A model generated the notes under the pieces. It saw nothing but the letters and a program-made list of their open reading frames with translations. It did no database searches and was not told where the DNA came from. DNA of 64,000 bases from Streptomyces bottropensis ATCC 25435 (GTDB lineage Bacteria > Actinomycetota > Actinomycetes > Streptomycetales > Streptomycetaceae). Position 1 is the stretch's first letter, and each line of letters begins with the position of its first letter. Of the stretch, positions 54,213-63,500 are shown in pieces. Both the position numbers and the translations under genes were made by a program. The stretch is taken from positions 8,763,519-8,827,518 of the forward strand of contig NZ_KB911581.1 of NCBI RefSeq assembly GCF_000383595.1, given 5' to 3'.

Positions 54213-55898
54213 TTATGCCCGTGTGCTCACACTGTGGTGCGCCTGTGAGTCCGCCCGCCGGCTCGTCGCGTCGCCCACGAGGTCGGCCGCGTCGAACTCG
54301 CCGTCGCACCGCGCGTCGTCGAGCTGCCAGTTCGCCGCGTCGTCGAGCAGCGGGACGTTCCGCCCGAGGGCCGGCAGATGCACCGTGAACACGGTCCTGC
54401 CGGGCACGCTGTCGACGGTCACCGCGCCGCCGTGCGCGTCGGCCACGGCCTGCACGATGGCGAGGCCGAGCCCGCTCGACCCGGACGCCCTGGACCGCGA
54501 CGAGTCGCCGCGCGCGAACCGCTCGAACACGTGCGGCAGCAACTCCTCCGGGATGCCCTGCCCGTCGTCCTCGACGTCGACGCACATCCACGGCCCGCGC
54601 CGCTGGACGCGCGCGGTGACGGTCGTGCCGGGGGGCGTGTGCGTACGGGCGTTGGCCAGCAGGTTGACGAGCACCTGCTGCAACCGCGCCGCGTCGGCCG
54701 ACACGAGTGCGGGCATGTCCGGCAGGTCGAGCCGCCAGCTGTGGCTCCGCCCGGCGACCCGCGCGTCGCTGACGGTGTCCACGACGAGGGGGATGAGGTC
54801 GGTCTGCTCGAACTGCAGCGGCCGCCCGGCGTCGAGCCGCGCGAGCAGCAGCAGATCCTCGACCAGCATGGTCATCCGCCCGGACTCGGACTCGATCCGC
54901 CCGAGCGCGTGCCGGGTGTCGGGCCCGATCTCCTCCCGGCCGCGCCTGGTCAGCTCGGCGTACCCACGGATCGACGCGAGGGGGGTCCGCAGCTCATGAC
55001 TGGCGTCCGCGACGAACTGCCGTACGCGCGTCTCGCTCTCCTGCCGTGAGTGCAGGGCGCCGTGGATGTGGTCGAGCATGCGGTTGAGCGCGGCGCCGAC
55101 CTGTCCGACCTCGGTGTGGGGGTCGGTCTCGGACACCGGGACGCGTTCGTTGAGGGTGACCTCGCCGGTGTGCAGCGGCAGCTCGGACACCCGGGTCGCG
55201 GTGGAGGCGACCTTGCGCAGCGGGCGCAGCGCGACACCGACGACCACGGACCCGGCGATACCGGCGGCGATGAGCCCGGCGGCGGTGACGCTCAGTTCCA
55301 CGGCGATGAGAGTGCTCAGAGTACTGGTGACGTACTTGGTGGGGAGGGCGACGTAGAAGTTGCCCTTACTGCCCTCGACATAGGTGACCCGGTATTCACC
55401 GAGGCCGGGGATGTCCACGGTGTGGATACCGGTCTTCGACACGGAGCCGAGTGCCGCCTCCTGCTCGTCGCTGAGGGAGTCGGTGATCATGCCCTCGAAC
55501 ACGTCGCTGTCGGAAGTCTGCTCCTTGGCCATCACGGCCTCGGTGACTGCGCCGTCGGTCCCCACCTCGGCGACGACGGTGTATGCCTCGGTACCGCCCC
55601 TGGTGACGAACCCGAAGGGACCGCCGGGCGGAATGCTGCCACCACCCCTGGGGCCCTTGTCCTCCGGCGGGCCGGCGGCGCGCTCGGCGACCTCCTCGAC
55701 CTGCGTGTTCAACTGGGTGTTGAGGTGCTCGCTCAGCGCGATCGTCGTCACCGTCCCGATGACCGCGCACACCACCGCGATCAACGCCACCGCGGAGACG
55801 ACGAGCCGCGTACGCAGCGTGCGCGGCTGTCGTCCTCGCCCTCGCCCTCGCCACAGCCTCGGCTGCCTCTGCGTACGCGTCCGCCGTCGCCCGCTCAT
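54213..55898 (-). CDS. Sensor histidine kinase
   Basis: A 561-residue membrane kinase. A transmembrane helix (LVVSAVALIAVVCAVIGTVT), an extracellular sensor of about 150 residues and a second helix (LIAVELSVTAAGLIAAGIAG) lead to a HAMP domain (PLRKVASTATRVSELPLHTG). The H-box is DASHELRTPLASIRGYAELT with His301. LQQVLVNLLANARTHTPPGT is the N-box, and ASGSSGLGLAIVQAVADAHG the G-box. The extracellular stimulus is unknown. It overlaps the response regulator by 4 bp and precedes the glycosyltransferase genes, so it may monitor the cell envelope. Confidence 0.95.
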   Translation of the reverse strand: MSGRRRTRTQRQPRLWRGRGRGRQPRTLRTRLVVSAVALIAVVCAVIGTVTTIALSEHLNTQLNTQVEEVAERAAGPPEDKGPRGGGSIPPGGPFGFVTRGGTEAYTVVAEVGTDGAVTEAVMAKEQTSDSDVFEGMITDSLSDEQEAALGSVSKTGIHTVDIPGLGEYRVTYVEGSKGNFYVALPTKYVTSTLSTLIAVELSVTAAGLIAAGIAGSVVVGVALRPLRKVASTATRVSELPLHTGEVTLNERVPVSETDPHTEVGQVGAALNRMLDHIHGALHSRQESETRVRQFVADASHELRTPLASIRGYAELTRRGREEIGPDTRHALGRIESESGRMTMLVEDLLLLARLDAGRPLQFEQTDLIPLVVDTVSDARVAGRSHSWRLDLPDMPALVSADAARLQQVLVNLLANARTHTPPGTTVTARVQRRGPWMCVDVEDDGQGIPEELLPHVFERFARGDSSRSRASGSSGLGLAIVQAVADAHGGAVTVDSVPGRTVFTVHLPALGRNVPLLDDAANWQLDDARCDGEFDAADLVGDATSRRADSQAHHSVSTRA

Positions 55899-56635
55899 GA
55901 CGCCGCGGGCTTGATCAGATAACCGGCCCCACGCCTGGTGTGGATCATCGGCTCGCGCCCGGCGTCGATCTTCCGCCGCAGATAGGAGATGTACAGCTCG
56001 ACCACGTTGGCCTGACCACCGAAGTCGTACGACCACACACGGTCGAGGATCTGCGCCTTGCTGAGCACCCGCCGGGGGTTGCGCATGAGGAACCGCAGCA
56101 GTTCGAACTCGGTGGCCGTGAGGTGGATGTTCGCCCCGCCGCGCGACACCTCGTGGCTGTCCTCGTCGAGCATGAGGTCGCCGACGACGAGCACGGAGTC
56201 GGAGCGGCGGTCGGCGGCGCCGGAGCGGCGGATGAGCCCGCGCAGCCGGGCGACCACCTCTTCGAGGCTGAACGGCTTGGTGACGTAGTCGTCCCCGCCG
56301 GCGGTGAGCCCGGCGATACGGTCCTCGACCGCGTCCTTCGCGGTCAGGAAGAGCACCGGCACCTCGGGCAGCTCGCGCCGCAGCCGCCCGAGGACGGTCA
56401 GCCCGTCCATGTCGGGCAGCATCATGTCGAGGACGACGGCGTCGGGCCGGAAGTCCCGGGCGGTCTGGAGGGCACCCGTGCCGTCCCCGGCGCTCCGGAT
56501 CTGCCAGCCCTCGTAGCGCAGGGCCATGGACAGCAGTTCGGTGATCGACAGCTCGTCGTCCACCACAAGCACGCGGACGGGGCTCCCGTCCGGCCTCAGC
56601 AGTTCGGTGCGCCCCTGGGGCGAGGTCGTGGTCAT
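55895..56635 (-). CDS. OmpR/PhoB-type response regulator
   Basis: A 246-residue two-domain regulator. The receiver has VRVLVVDDELSITELLSMAL, DAVVLDMMLPDMDGL with the phosphoacceptor Asp, and TAKDAVEDRIAGLTAGGDDY with the conserved Lys in VTKPFSLEE. The winged-helix output domain is LTATEFELLRFLMRNPRRVL, with SYDFGGQANVVELYISYLRR as recognition helix. It is the first gene of a leftward series: regulator, kinase, GT2-GtrA, GT39. The start is the ATG at 56635; 23 upstream codons are not supported. Confidence 0.95.
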   Translation of the reverse strand: MTTTSPQGRTELLRPDGSPVRVLVVDDELSITELLSMALRYEGWQIRSAGDGTGALQTARDFRPDAVVLDMMLPDMDGLTVLGRLRRELPEVPVLFLTAKDAVEDRIAGLTAGGDDYVTKPFSLEEVVARLRGLIRRSGAADRRSDSVLVVGDLMLDEDSHEVSRGGANIHLTATEFELLRFLMRNPRRVLSKAQILDRVWSYDFGGQANVVELYISYLRRKIDAGREPMIHTRRGAGYLIKPAAS

Positions 56636-56678
56636 GCTGGACACCTTGTCGGGGCCCCCTGAGAACACCCTTTCCGGA

Positions 56679-56708
56679 ACCTGTGATTTTTCTGAGAAAC
56701 GCACAGGT
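56679..56708. promoter_or_regulatory. Inverted repeat upstream of the response-regulator gene
   Basis: ACCTGTG (56679-56685) and CACAGGT (56702-56708) are 7-bp inverted arms with a 16-base spacer. TTCTCAG occurs twice nearby on the minus strand, 33 bases apart. This is 44 bases upstream of the start codon and may be an autoregulatory site. Confidence 0.5.
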
Positions 56709-56887
56709 ACCTCTCAGCCAACCCCTGGGAAGATCCCCGGCATCTCGGGACGCCACCCCTACCGACCAGCGGCTTTCCGATCGCTCCCACGGCATTCTCC
56801 CGGCCGCCGCACCGCCGGCCCACAGCTCCACGGCCACCGGGACGCGCCTCCGCCCGCCTGCCCTGACCCCGCTTTACGCAAGCGCCG

Positions 56888-57316
56888 TCATGCTTCGCCC
56901 ACGCCCGAGCCGTCCTCTCTCACATAGCTGTGACTCCGCTCGACCTTGGCGATGTGCAGGGTGTAGTTCTCGTACCACTCGGCCCGCCCCCGCTCCTGCG
57001 CCGCCAGGTGCTCGACATCGGTCCGCCACGCCTCGATGGCCGCGGCGTCCCGGAAGTACCCCACGGTGATGGCCGGCCCTCCGGGCCGCCAGGCCTGGTC
57101 CATCCCGAGGAACCCAGGAACCCCCTTCACGAGTTCCTCCATCCGCTCGGCGGTCTCCGCGTACCCGCTCTGGTCCTGGGTGCGCGTCGAGGTGAAGACG
57201 ACGGCGTAGTACGGGGGTTCATGGGCGGGAACGGGCGCGACGACCGACGTGTCGCGCAGTGCGTCGTCGGGTGCGCTGCCGGGAGCGTGGCCAGGTGCTG
57301 TCCGCTGATCATCCAT
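56888..57316 (-). CDS. Antibiotic biosynthesis monooxygenase (ABM) family protein
   Basis: A 142-residue ferredoxin-like barrel protein. PPYYAVVFTSTRTQDQSGYA, then ERMEELVKGVPGFLGMDQAW and EAWRTDVEHLAAQERGRAEW, match the ABM domain shared by haem-degrading and quinone-forming monooxygenases. There is no biosynthetic cluster here, so a general stress or detoxification role is more likely. The start MDDQRTAPGHAPG is preferred; the longer frame runs into low-complexity sequence. Confidence 0.85.
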   Translation of the reverse strand: MDDQRTAPGHAPGSAPDDALRDTSVVAPVPAHEPPYYAVVFTSTRTQDQSGYAETAERMEELVKGVPGFLGMDQAWRPGGPAITVGYFRDAAAIEAWRTDVEHLAAQERGRAEWYENYTLHIAKVERSHSYVREDGSGVGEA

Positions 57317-57519
57317 GGCATCACTGTCGGGTCGGGCCGCGGACGGCGTCCACAGACTTTCCGAACGGGATCCAAAAGGGATCACACTCTTTACGCCCGC
57401 CGCACCTGTCCGCCGCACCGGCCCGCCCCTGCCACGCCCTCCGTACTCGCCGCGGACCACGCGCCCCACCGCCCGCCCTCGTCAGAGCAGCCCCTCCTGC
57501 TCAGAACAGCCCGAGCCCC

Positions 57520-58413
57520 TCAGAACAGCCCGTCCTGAACGCTCCCGCTCCCTCGGCTCGGCAAGTCCCGCACGGGCACGGTGAGGACATCCCGGGCTCC
57601 CTGGCCGACGGCGACGGGTGCGGTCAGCTCCCACCCCGTCATGAGCCGCGTATCGAGGACGACGACTCCTCGTCCGGTGGCCAGATGCAGATCGGGCCCG
57701 GCGACGGCGAGCACCTCACCGCCCACGGCCCCGCCCGCGACCAGCTCACTCACCACACCGTCCGCGGCCGGCAACCCGCCGAGCCCGAACACCCCGAAGT
57801 GATCGACCGCCTGGAACGGCACCGGCTGCAACGACTCGGGCCACCCCGCGAGCCCCTGGGCGCGCCCGTGCAGCACCGCCAGCTCGGCGGCACGCTCCTC
57901 GGCGGCCGGGAGGTCGGCCCGCACGGCCCTCTTCTCGGCGTACGGGATCCGGTCCGGCACCCCGAGCGCGGCCCGCAGCACCTCCTCCGCCCGCCGCGCG
58001 GCCATCAGCGGCCCCCGCCCGAGCCACCCGAAGGTGACCGCGCCCTGCTCCAACAGCCGAGCCGAGCCACGCTCCACCGCGGTGATCCCGACCTTCACCA
58101 TGCCGGGCCCGAACCACGCGAGGTACACGTGATACGGCCGCGGATCGTCGGCGATCGTGTCAGCGGCCACGGAATGCGCCCGGTCGAGCCGCGCGCACTC
58201 CTCGCACCGTGCGCCGGTGCTCCGCCCCGACACCCCCGCCCGCAGCGCACACGGGTTCCCCCGGGCCCCGACGCATGTGCGCCGCCCCTCGGCCACGACC
58301 CCGAAAGCCACCGCCTTCCCCGGCGGCAAGGCACTTCCACGTCCGCCGGCCCACCCCAGCAGCGGTCCGTCCGCGCCCCACCGCAGCCCCGTACATCTCC
58401 ACACGCGTGCCAT
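57520..58413 (-). CDS. DUF2797 family protein
   Basis: A 297-residue protein of the DUF2797 family. CTGLRWGADGPLLGWAGGRG starts it, a zinc-knuckle-like set of Cys (CVGARGNPCALRA, then CEECARLDRAHSVAADTIAD) is in the first third, and HVYLAWFGPGMVKVGITAVE resembles a GIY-YIG-like beta-hairpin (VYLAWF...KVGIT). The enzymatic role is not established. The rest is Ala/Leu/Val-rich. The ATG at 58413 follows GTGGGGG. Confidence 0.8.
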   Translation of the reverse strand: MARVWRCTGLRWGADGPLLGWAGGRGSALPPGKAVAFGVVAEGRRTCVGARGNPCALRAGVSGRSTGARCEECARLDRAHSVAADTIADDPRPYHVYLAWFGPGMVKVGITAVERGSARLLEQGAVTFGWLGRGPLMAARRAEEVLRAALGVPDRIPYAEKRAVRADLPAAEERAAELAVLHGRAQGLAGWPESLQPVPFQAVDHFGVFGLGGLPAADGVVSELVAGGAVGGEVLAVAGPDLHLATGRGVVVLDTRLMTGWELTAPVAVGQGARDVLTVPVRDLPSRGSGSVQDGLF

Positions 58414-58676
58414 CCCCCACGACATTAGAGGGCACCACTGACAACGCCTCCGCCCGGCTGTCCGGGGCCTGAACGAGCTACGTCGTCGGAGGCGGCGTGC
58501 CGCGCCGGCCGTGCGGGGTGCACGGTGCGGGCGCGGGTGTAGGCGGGGTGAGGTGGCACAGCGACATGGCGGCGGGACGCGCCCCCGGCGGAGCGCAACC
58601 GGCCGTCACTGTTGCGGACCTGGCCCCGACCCGGGCCCGGCCCTCGTTGTGTCTGTGTCTGTGTCTGTTTGCGGTC

Positions 58677-58898
58677 CTACAGCTTGCTCATCTTGGTGTA
58701 CGGGCTCAGGATCCGCTGTCGCGCCGATCCGAAATCGACGAGTGCGGCGATCCCGTCCTCGATGCCGATCACCCGGCCGAGGCCGTACATGTCGTGGGTG
58801 ACCTGGTCGCCCACCGCGAAGTGCTTGGGCGGCGGGGCGACCGGGGCCTTGAAGGGACTGGTGGGCAAATAGCGCTTCGGTGCACCTGGCTTTGTCAT
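58677..58898 (-). CDS. Small Tudor-like protein (UvrD/PcrA C-terminal type)
   Basis: A 73-residue protein. HFAVGDQVTHDMYGLGRVIG, then DGIAALVDFGSARQRIL, closely resembles the Tudor-like module at the C-terminus of UvrD/PcrA helicases, where it contacts RNA polymerase. Here it stands alone. The N-terminus MTKPGAPKRYLPTSPFKAPV is a linker. It may bind RNA polymerase or DNA. An 18-codon upstream extension is not supported by a Shine-Dalgarno. Confidence 0.8.
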   Translation of the reverse strand: MTKPGAPKRYLPTSPFKAPVAPPPKHFAVGDQVTHDMYGLGRVIGIEDGIAALVDFGSARQRILSPYTKMSKL

Positions 58899-59024
58899 CT
58901 CGACCAGTATGCGCCCAGACGTATCCGCCAGTCCGCCCCCTTCCGCCCCCAACCCCTCCCGGGACCCCTCCGCACACCCCCGCGCCCGCTTCTCCCAGGG
59001 CGACGGCCAAGGTCAACGCCAACG

Positions 59025-59056
59025 CCGAAGGCCCCGGATCTCTCCGGGGCCTTCGG
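59025..59056 (-). terminator. Terminator of tRNA-Arg(ACG)
   Basis: A perfect 14-bp stem (CCGAAGGCCCCGGA) with a TCTC loop lies directly downstream of the tRNA on the minus strand. Confidence 0.88.
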
Positions 59057-59062
59057 TGAATG

Positions 59063-59135
59063 TGCACTCGGCAGGATTCGAACCTGCAACCTTCTGATCC
59101 GTAGTCAGATGCTCTATCCGTTAAGCTACGAGTGC
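59063..59135 (-). tRNA. tRNA-Arg (anticodon ACG)
   Basis: A 73-base tRNA. Acceptor strands GCACTCG and CGAGTGC pair fully. The anticodon loop CTACGGA gives ACG, which TadA converts to ICG for reading CGU, CGC and CGA. The D arm, and the T arm GCAGG-TTCGAAT-CCTGC, are standard. CCA is not encoded. Confidence 0.96.
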
Positions 59136-59292
59136 TTGTTCTGTTTTCCGCCGCTCCCGGCCCTTTCGGCCCGCTCGCGGCGACAGGAAGAACATTACAT
59201 GACTGCCGTCGCCATGTGAAATCCGTTTCCCATACCCATTGTGACCTGCGAAAACGGCTTCTGGGACGGTCTTGGCGCGAGGGCGGGAACGA

Positions 59293-59323
59293 CGAAGCCC
59301 CGGTCGGGTGGACCGGGGCTTCG
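59293..59323 (-). terminator. Terminator of tRNA-Ser(GCT)
   Basis: A perfect 13-bp stem (CGAAGCCCCGGTC) with loop GGGTG, 12 bases downstream of the tRNA on the minus strand. Confidence 0.88.
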
Positions 59324-59334
59324 GTGATCAAGCG

Positions 59335-59425
59335 CGGAGGCGGAGGGATTTGAACCCTCGATGGGATTGAAGTCCCAAACCGCATTAGCAGTGCGGCGCC
59401 ATAGACCGGACTAGGCGACGCCTCC
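59335..59425 (-). tRNA. tRNA-Ser (anticodon GCT)
   Basis: A 91-base type II tRNA. Acceptor strands GGAGGCG and CGCCTCC are complementary, with discriminator G. The anticodon loop CTGCTAA gives GCT, reading AGC/AGU. The long variable arm and T arm GAGGG-TTCAAAT-CCCTC are visible. CCA is not encoded. Confidence 0.96.
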
Positions 59426-59637
59426 AGCACAACCACCCGCGCGAGCGCGAACGGTGCGTGCAGATGATGACACAGCCTGGTGGGCTGTCACCAATCGCCC
59501 CCCACGGTACTAGGCGGAGAGGCCGCAGGGCAAAGCCGTATGGCACGTCGGGAGCGGTGCGACGGGCCGCGGGGGAGGGGTGGGGACGGGGCGCGGCGGC
59601 GCCGCAACCGTGGGACGGGCGTGGCGTTAGTCAGGTC

Positions 59638-60273
59638 ATGTCGCAGAGTCCCCCCACCCCCCGCCCGAAGCCCGCCACCCCGTCCGCCGAGCGCCCCGGC
59701 TCCGGCCCCACCTCCGGGTCCGCCCCCGGCTCCGGCCCCACCTCCGGGTCCGCCTCCGCCGCGCGCCCACTCCCTCTCCCCAGGTCCCTCGGCCGCCCCG
59801 CCGCCCTGGGTCGGCTGCTCCTGGGCGCCGCCGCCTCGCTCGCCACGGCGGCCGCCGGCACGCTCGCGCCGGTGGCGCCGGACGCGTACGCCGCCGAGGC
59901 GGTGTCGCGGGCGTCGCTGCGCGTGCCCACCCTCGCCGTCGGCTCCGAGGACCGGTTGACCGTCACCGTGCGGAATACCGGCGCCACGGCGGACGGGACG
60001 TTCGAGCTGCGATGCCATCCCGAGGGGGGCAGCCACCCGGAGGCGCGCGAGGCGTGCGGGCGCCTCGACCGGCGCACGACGTGGGGGACGGATCCGTTCG
60101 CGCCGGTCGGGTCCGGGACCATGTGCACGATGCAGTACGGCGGGCCGGCCACCGCCCACGTCACCGGGACCTGGGCCGGGCGGCGCGTCGACGCGCGCTA
60201 CGACCGGAGGAACGGCTGCGAGATCGCCCGCTGGGACGCACTGGTGCCCGTCCTGCCGGACCTCCGCGCGTAG
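59638..60273 (+). CDS. SSI-family (subtilisin inhibitor-like) secreted protease inhibitor
   Basis: A 211-residue protein whose last 110 residues match the Streptomyces subtilisin inhibitor fold: LTVTVRNTGATADGTFELRC, HPEAREACGRLD, GTMCTMQYGGPATAHVTGTW and RRNGCEIARWDAL. Four Cys in the usual positions give two disulfides. The reactive-site loop reads CTMQY where SSI has CPMVY; Met is the likely P1 residue and the P1' residue is Gln. The N-terminus (about 70 residues) is a Pro/Ser/Gly tract with a 10-residue repeat (SGPTSGSAPG) before the signal-like hydrophobic segment LLLGAAASLATAAAGTLAPV, so the signal is unusually far from the start. Confidence 0.85.
   Translation: MSQSPPTPRPKPATPSAERPGSGPTSGSAPGSGPTSGSASAARPLPLPRSLGRPAALGRLLLGAAASLATAAAGTLAPVAPDAYAAEAVSRASLRVPTLAVGSEDRLTVTVRNTGATADGTFELRCHPEGGSHPEAREACGRLDRRTTWGTDPFAPVGSGTMCTMQYGGPATAHVTGTWAGRRVDARYDRRNGCEIARWDALVPVLPDLRA
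59699..59758. repeat. 30-base tandem repeat in the inhibitor gene
   Basis: Two near-identical 30-base units (GGCTCCGGCCCCACCTCCGG plus GTCCGCC) encode the SGPTSGSA repeat. A change in copy number would alter protein length without shifting the frame. Confidence 0.75.
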
Positions 60274-60593
60274 GGGAGGCGGCAGGACAGGAAAAGCGGA
60301 GAGCAGGGCGGGGACGGGAATCGGCCACCCGCCGGGCGGCCCGCTCGACACGCGCGCACAGCCCGTACATATGTGCCGCCGACAAGGCCCTCCGGCAAAA
60401 CACACGGTCACGGCATCCCCGTCCGCGCAGTCACCGCATCTCCAGATGTTCGGTGTGCGACCTCCCTCTCATCCGGCGTCGCGAGCGCAACCTCTGCCCG
60501 TAGACTCCCTCGCGTGACACGTCGCGGGCCGGTTGGCAAGATGGCCACGGGCCCGGCGGTCGGCAAGGTGCGGTAACAGGGAGGAAGCGTCTC
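60274..60593. other. Non-coding region before the PAS protein gene
   Basis: I see no RNA gene, hairpin of note or coding frame in this 320-bp stretch. GGGAGGAAG at 60579-60587 is the Shine-Dalgarno of the following gene, whose promoter should lie here. Confidence 0.45.
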
Positions 60594-63500
60594 GTGAGCA
60601 GCAGGCCATCCCGAGGCGCTGCTCGCCTCGCAGCCATACTGGACGCGCTGCCCGATGCGTTGGTGCTGGTCAACGCCAATGGGACCGTCGTCAACGCCAA
60701 CACGATCGCGCTGGAGGCCTTCGAGACCCCCGGGACCGCGTTGGTCGGACGCGGGTTGCTGGACCTCCTCCCCGAGTTCGACTCCCGGCTCATCCCGGGT
60801 TCCATGCGGCGGCCCGACACCATGGACCCGACCGGACGGACCAAGCCGACCCGGATGACCGCCCGCCGGACCGACGGCAGCGAGTTCCCGGTCGAGGTCA
60901 CTTCCGCGAATCTGGAGAACGGCCAGCAGGCGTACGACGGTTACGGCTCCGCCAATGACGAGCTGCTCATGCTGGTCGTACGGGATCTTTCGGGCACCGT
61001 CGACACCGAGGCCGAACTCGCGCGTTCGCAACGGCAGACCGAGATGATCCTGCGGGCCGCGTCCGAGGGCGTGGTCGGCACCGACACGGACGGCCGGATC
61101 GTCCTCGTCAACCCGGCGGCCGCCCAGATACTGGGTTATCGGGCCAGTGACCTCGGCGGACGCGAGCTGCACACGCTCGTGCTGCACTCGCGCGAGGACG
61201 GCGCCCCCTTCCCGTACGGCGAGTCGCCGCTCGCGGACACCCTGCGGTCCGGGCGCAAGCACCGGGTGCGCGGGCAGGTGCTGTGGTCGAAGAACGGCGA
61301 GAAGGTGTCGGTCGACCTGACGACCGCGCCGGTGCGTGACGGGGACCAGCTCGTCGGTGCCGTGATGACGTTCACCGACCGACGGCCGTACGACAAGCTC
61401 GCCGAGGAGAAGGACTCCGAGGCCGAGACGCACGCGGAGGAGCTGGAGCGGCTCGCCAAGGAGCACGCCGAGGAACTGGCGGGCGTCCGGGAGGAGCACG
61501 CCGCCGAGCTGGCCGAGCTGAGCGAGCAGCACGCCGAGGAGCTCGCCGCCGGCGACGAGCGGTACGCGGCGCTCGGGGAGCGCGAGAAGGACCGGTACGA
61601 GGCGCTGGCGGCGCGGCACGAGCAGCTGCTCGCCGTGCTGGGTACGTCCCTGCGCGGCCCGCTCGACCAACTCCGCAGTGAGCTGGGCACTCTCGCCGCC
61701 GACGACGCCGGGCAGCTGTGGCCCGAGGCCAACCAGGTGCTGCACCACCTGACCGCCGGGTACTCGCGGATCACGACCCTCATCGACAACGTCCTCGGCT
61801 ACCAGCGGATCGACGCGGGCGAGGACGGCCTCGTCCGCACGGCCGTCATGCTGGACGCGGTCGTCGCGGCCGGTGTCGACGGGGCCGTGGAGCTGATCGG
61901 GCCGGGCCGGGTGCAGTTCGCCGTGCACGCGCCGCCCATCGAGGCCGAGGTGGACCAGGTGCGGCTCGCGACCGCGCTCGCGCACCTCGTCGCTGATGTC
62001 GCCGGTGTCGACGCGACGGGCAACGCGCCCATGTCCGCCGGCGGTTACATGGACAACACCGTCGTGGTGGCGGCCGCGCAGCGCGGCGAGGTCGTACGCA
62101 TCGAGGTGCGCGGGCCGTACGCCGGGGGAGACCCGGTGCACCAGCCGATCGTCCAGGGGATCGTGCGGGCGCACGGCGGTGTGCTCCAGACGGTCGAGGT
62201 GCCGGGGATGAGCGGCAGCGCCTATGTGCTGGAGGTGCCGCTCGGTGGCGGTGCCGGGGCCGTGCCCGCCGCCCCGATGCCCGCGGTGGTGGGCGCCGAG
62301 GCCGACTCCGCTCCCCTCGCCACCGGTGCCGAGGTCGCTCTGCCCGAGCAGGCCGCCGGTGGCGGGCGCAGGCGGGCGCGGCGGTCGTCGGTGGACGCGT
62401 TCCTGGAGAGTGAGGACGCTCCCGAGGGCCAGGAGCCCGAGGCCGCGGTCGCCCCCACCGGTCGGCGCAGGCGCCGGGCGGAGGAGGCGGCGGTCGCGGC
62501 TGGTGCGGCTGGTGCGGCTGACGGTGGTGCCGAGGGGCTCGTGCCCGCGCCGGGTGCCCAGGCCGAGGACGCCGGGGGCAGCGGGCGGCGGCGCGGACGG
62601 GGTATCGCCATCGAAGCCGCCGGCGAGTCCGTGGCCGCCGAGGGCGCTGTCGTCACGGCGGCCGAGCACGCGGCGGGTGCCGCGGCCACCGCCAACGGAC
62701 TGGGGGGAACGGTGCCGCCCCAGGGCGTGCCCGCGCCCGGCGGGCGACGCGCGCGCCGGGAGCCCGCCGCCGCGCAGAACGCCTTGCCGGCGGCGCTGCC
62801 CCCGGGCACGAGCCCCGGCGGTGAGGCGAGCGCCGCCGAAGCCGATTCCGGTGCGGAGGGCGGCGCTCAACAGCCCACCGGACGCCGTCGTCGGGCTCTC
62901 GCCAGCGCGGAGGAGCGCGCCGCCGCGCCCGAGCCGGGGCCGCGAGCCGTCTTCGCGCTGCCGCCGGCCGAGGCCGACCGGGGACCCGAGTACGCGCAGG
63001 CGGTCGGGCTCGGTCCGGTGCCCCCGCCCGCGGGGCCGGGCGCGCCCGGCACGCCGATGCCCATGCCCATGCCCATGCCTCTGCCCGCTGGAACGGCCGC
63101 GCCGGCCTCGTCCGCCACGCCTGCCGTCCCCGCCGTGCCCTCCGTGCCCGTGCAGGGTGGCCAGGGGGCGACCGGCTCGGGCGGGGGGCAGGTCCCGGCC
63201 GCTGGAGGCCGGCCGGTCGCTGGTGGAGGGGCGGTCCCCGCTGGGGGGCCGGTTCCCGCCGGGGGACTCTCGCAGGCCGGGGGAGTTGTGCCCGCTGGTG
63301 GGCCCGCCCTCGCCGTAGGGCCGGTGCCTGCCGCCGGGGTCGGACAGCAGCTCCCCCAGGCCGTTGCGGGCCAGGCCCCCGGTGCCGGTCAGGGCGTTGT
63401 CGCCGGCCAGGGCCCGGGTGCCGCGCAGGGCCCGGGTGCCGCGCAGGCACCCGGTACGGGACAAGCCCCCGGCGCGGGACAGGTCCCCGCCGCGGGTCAG

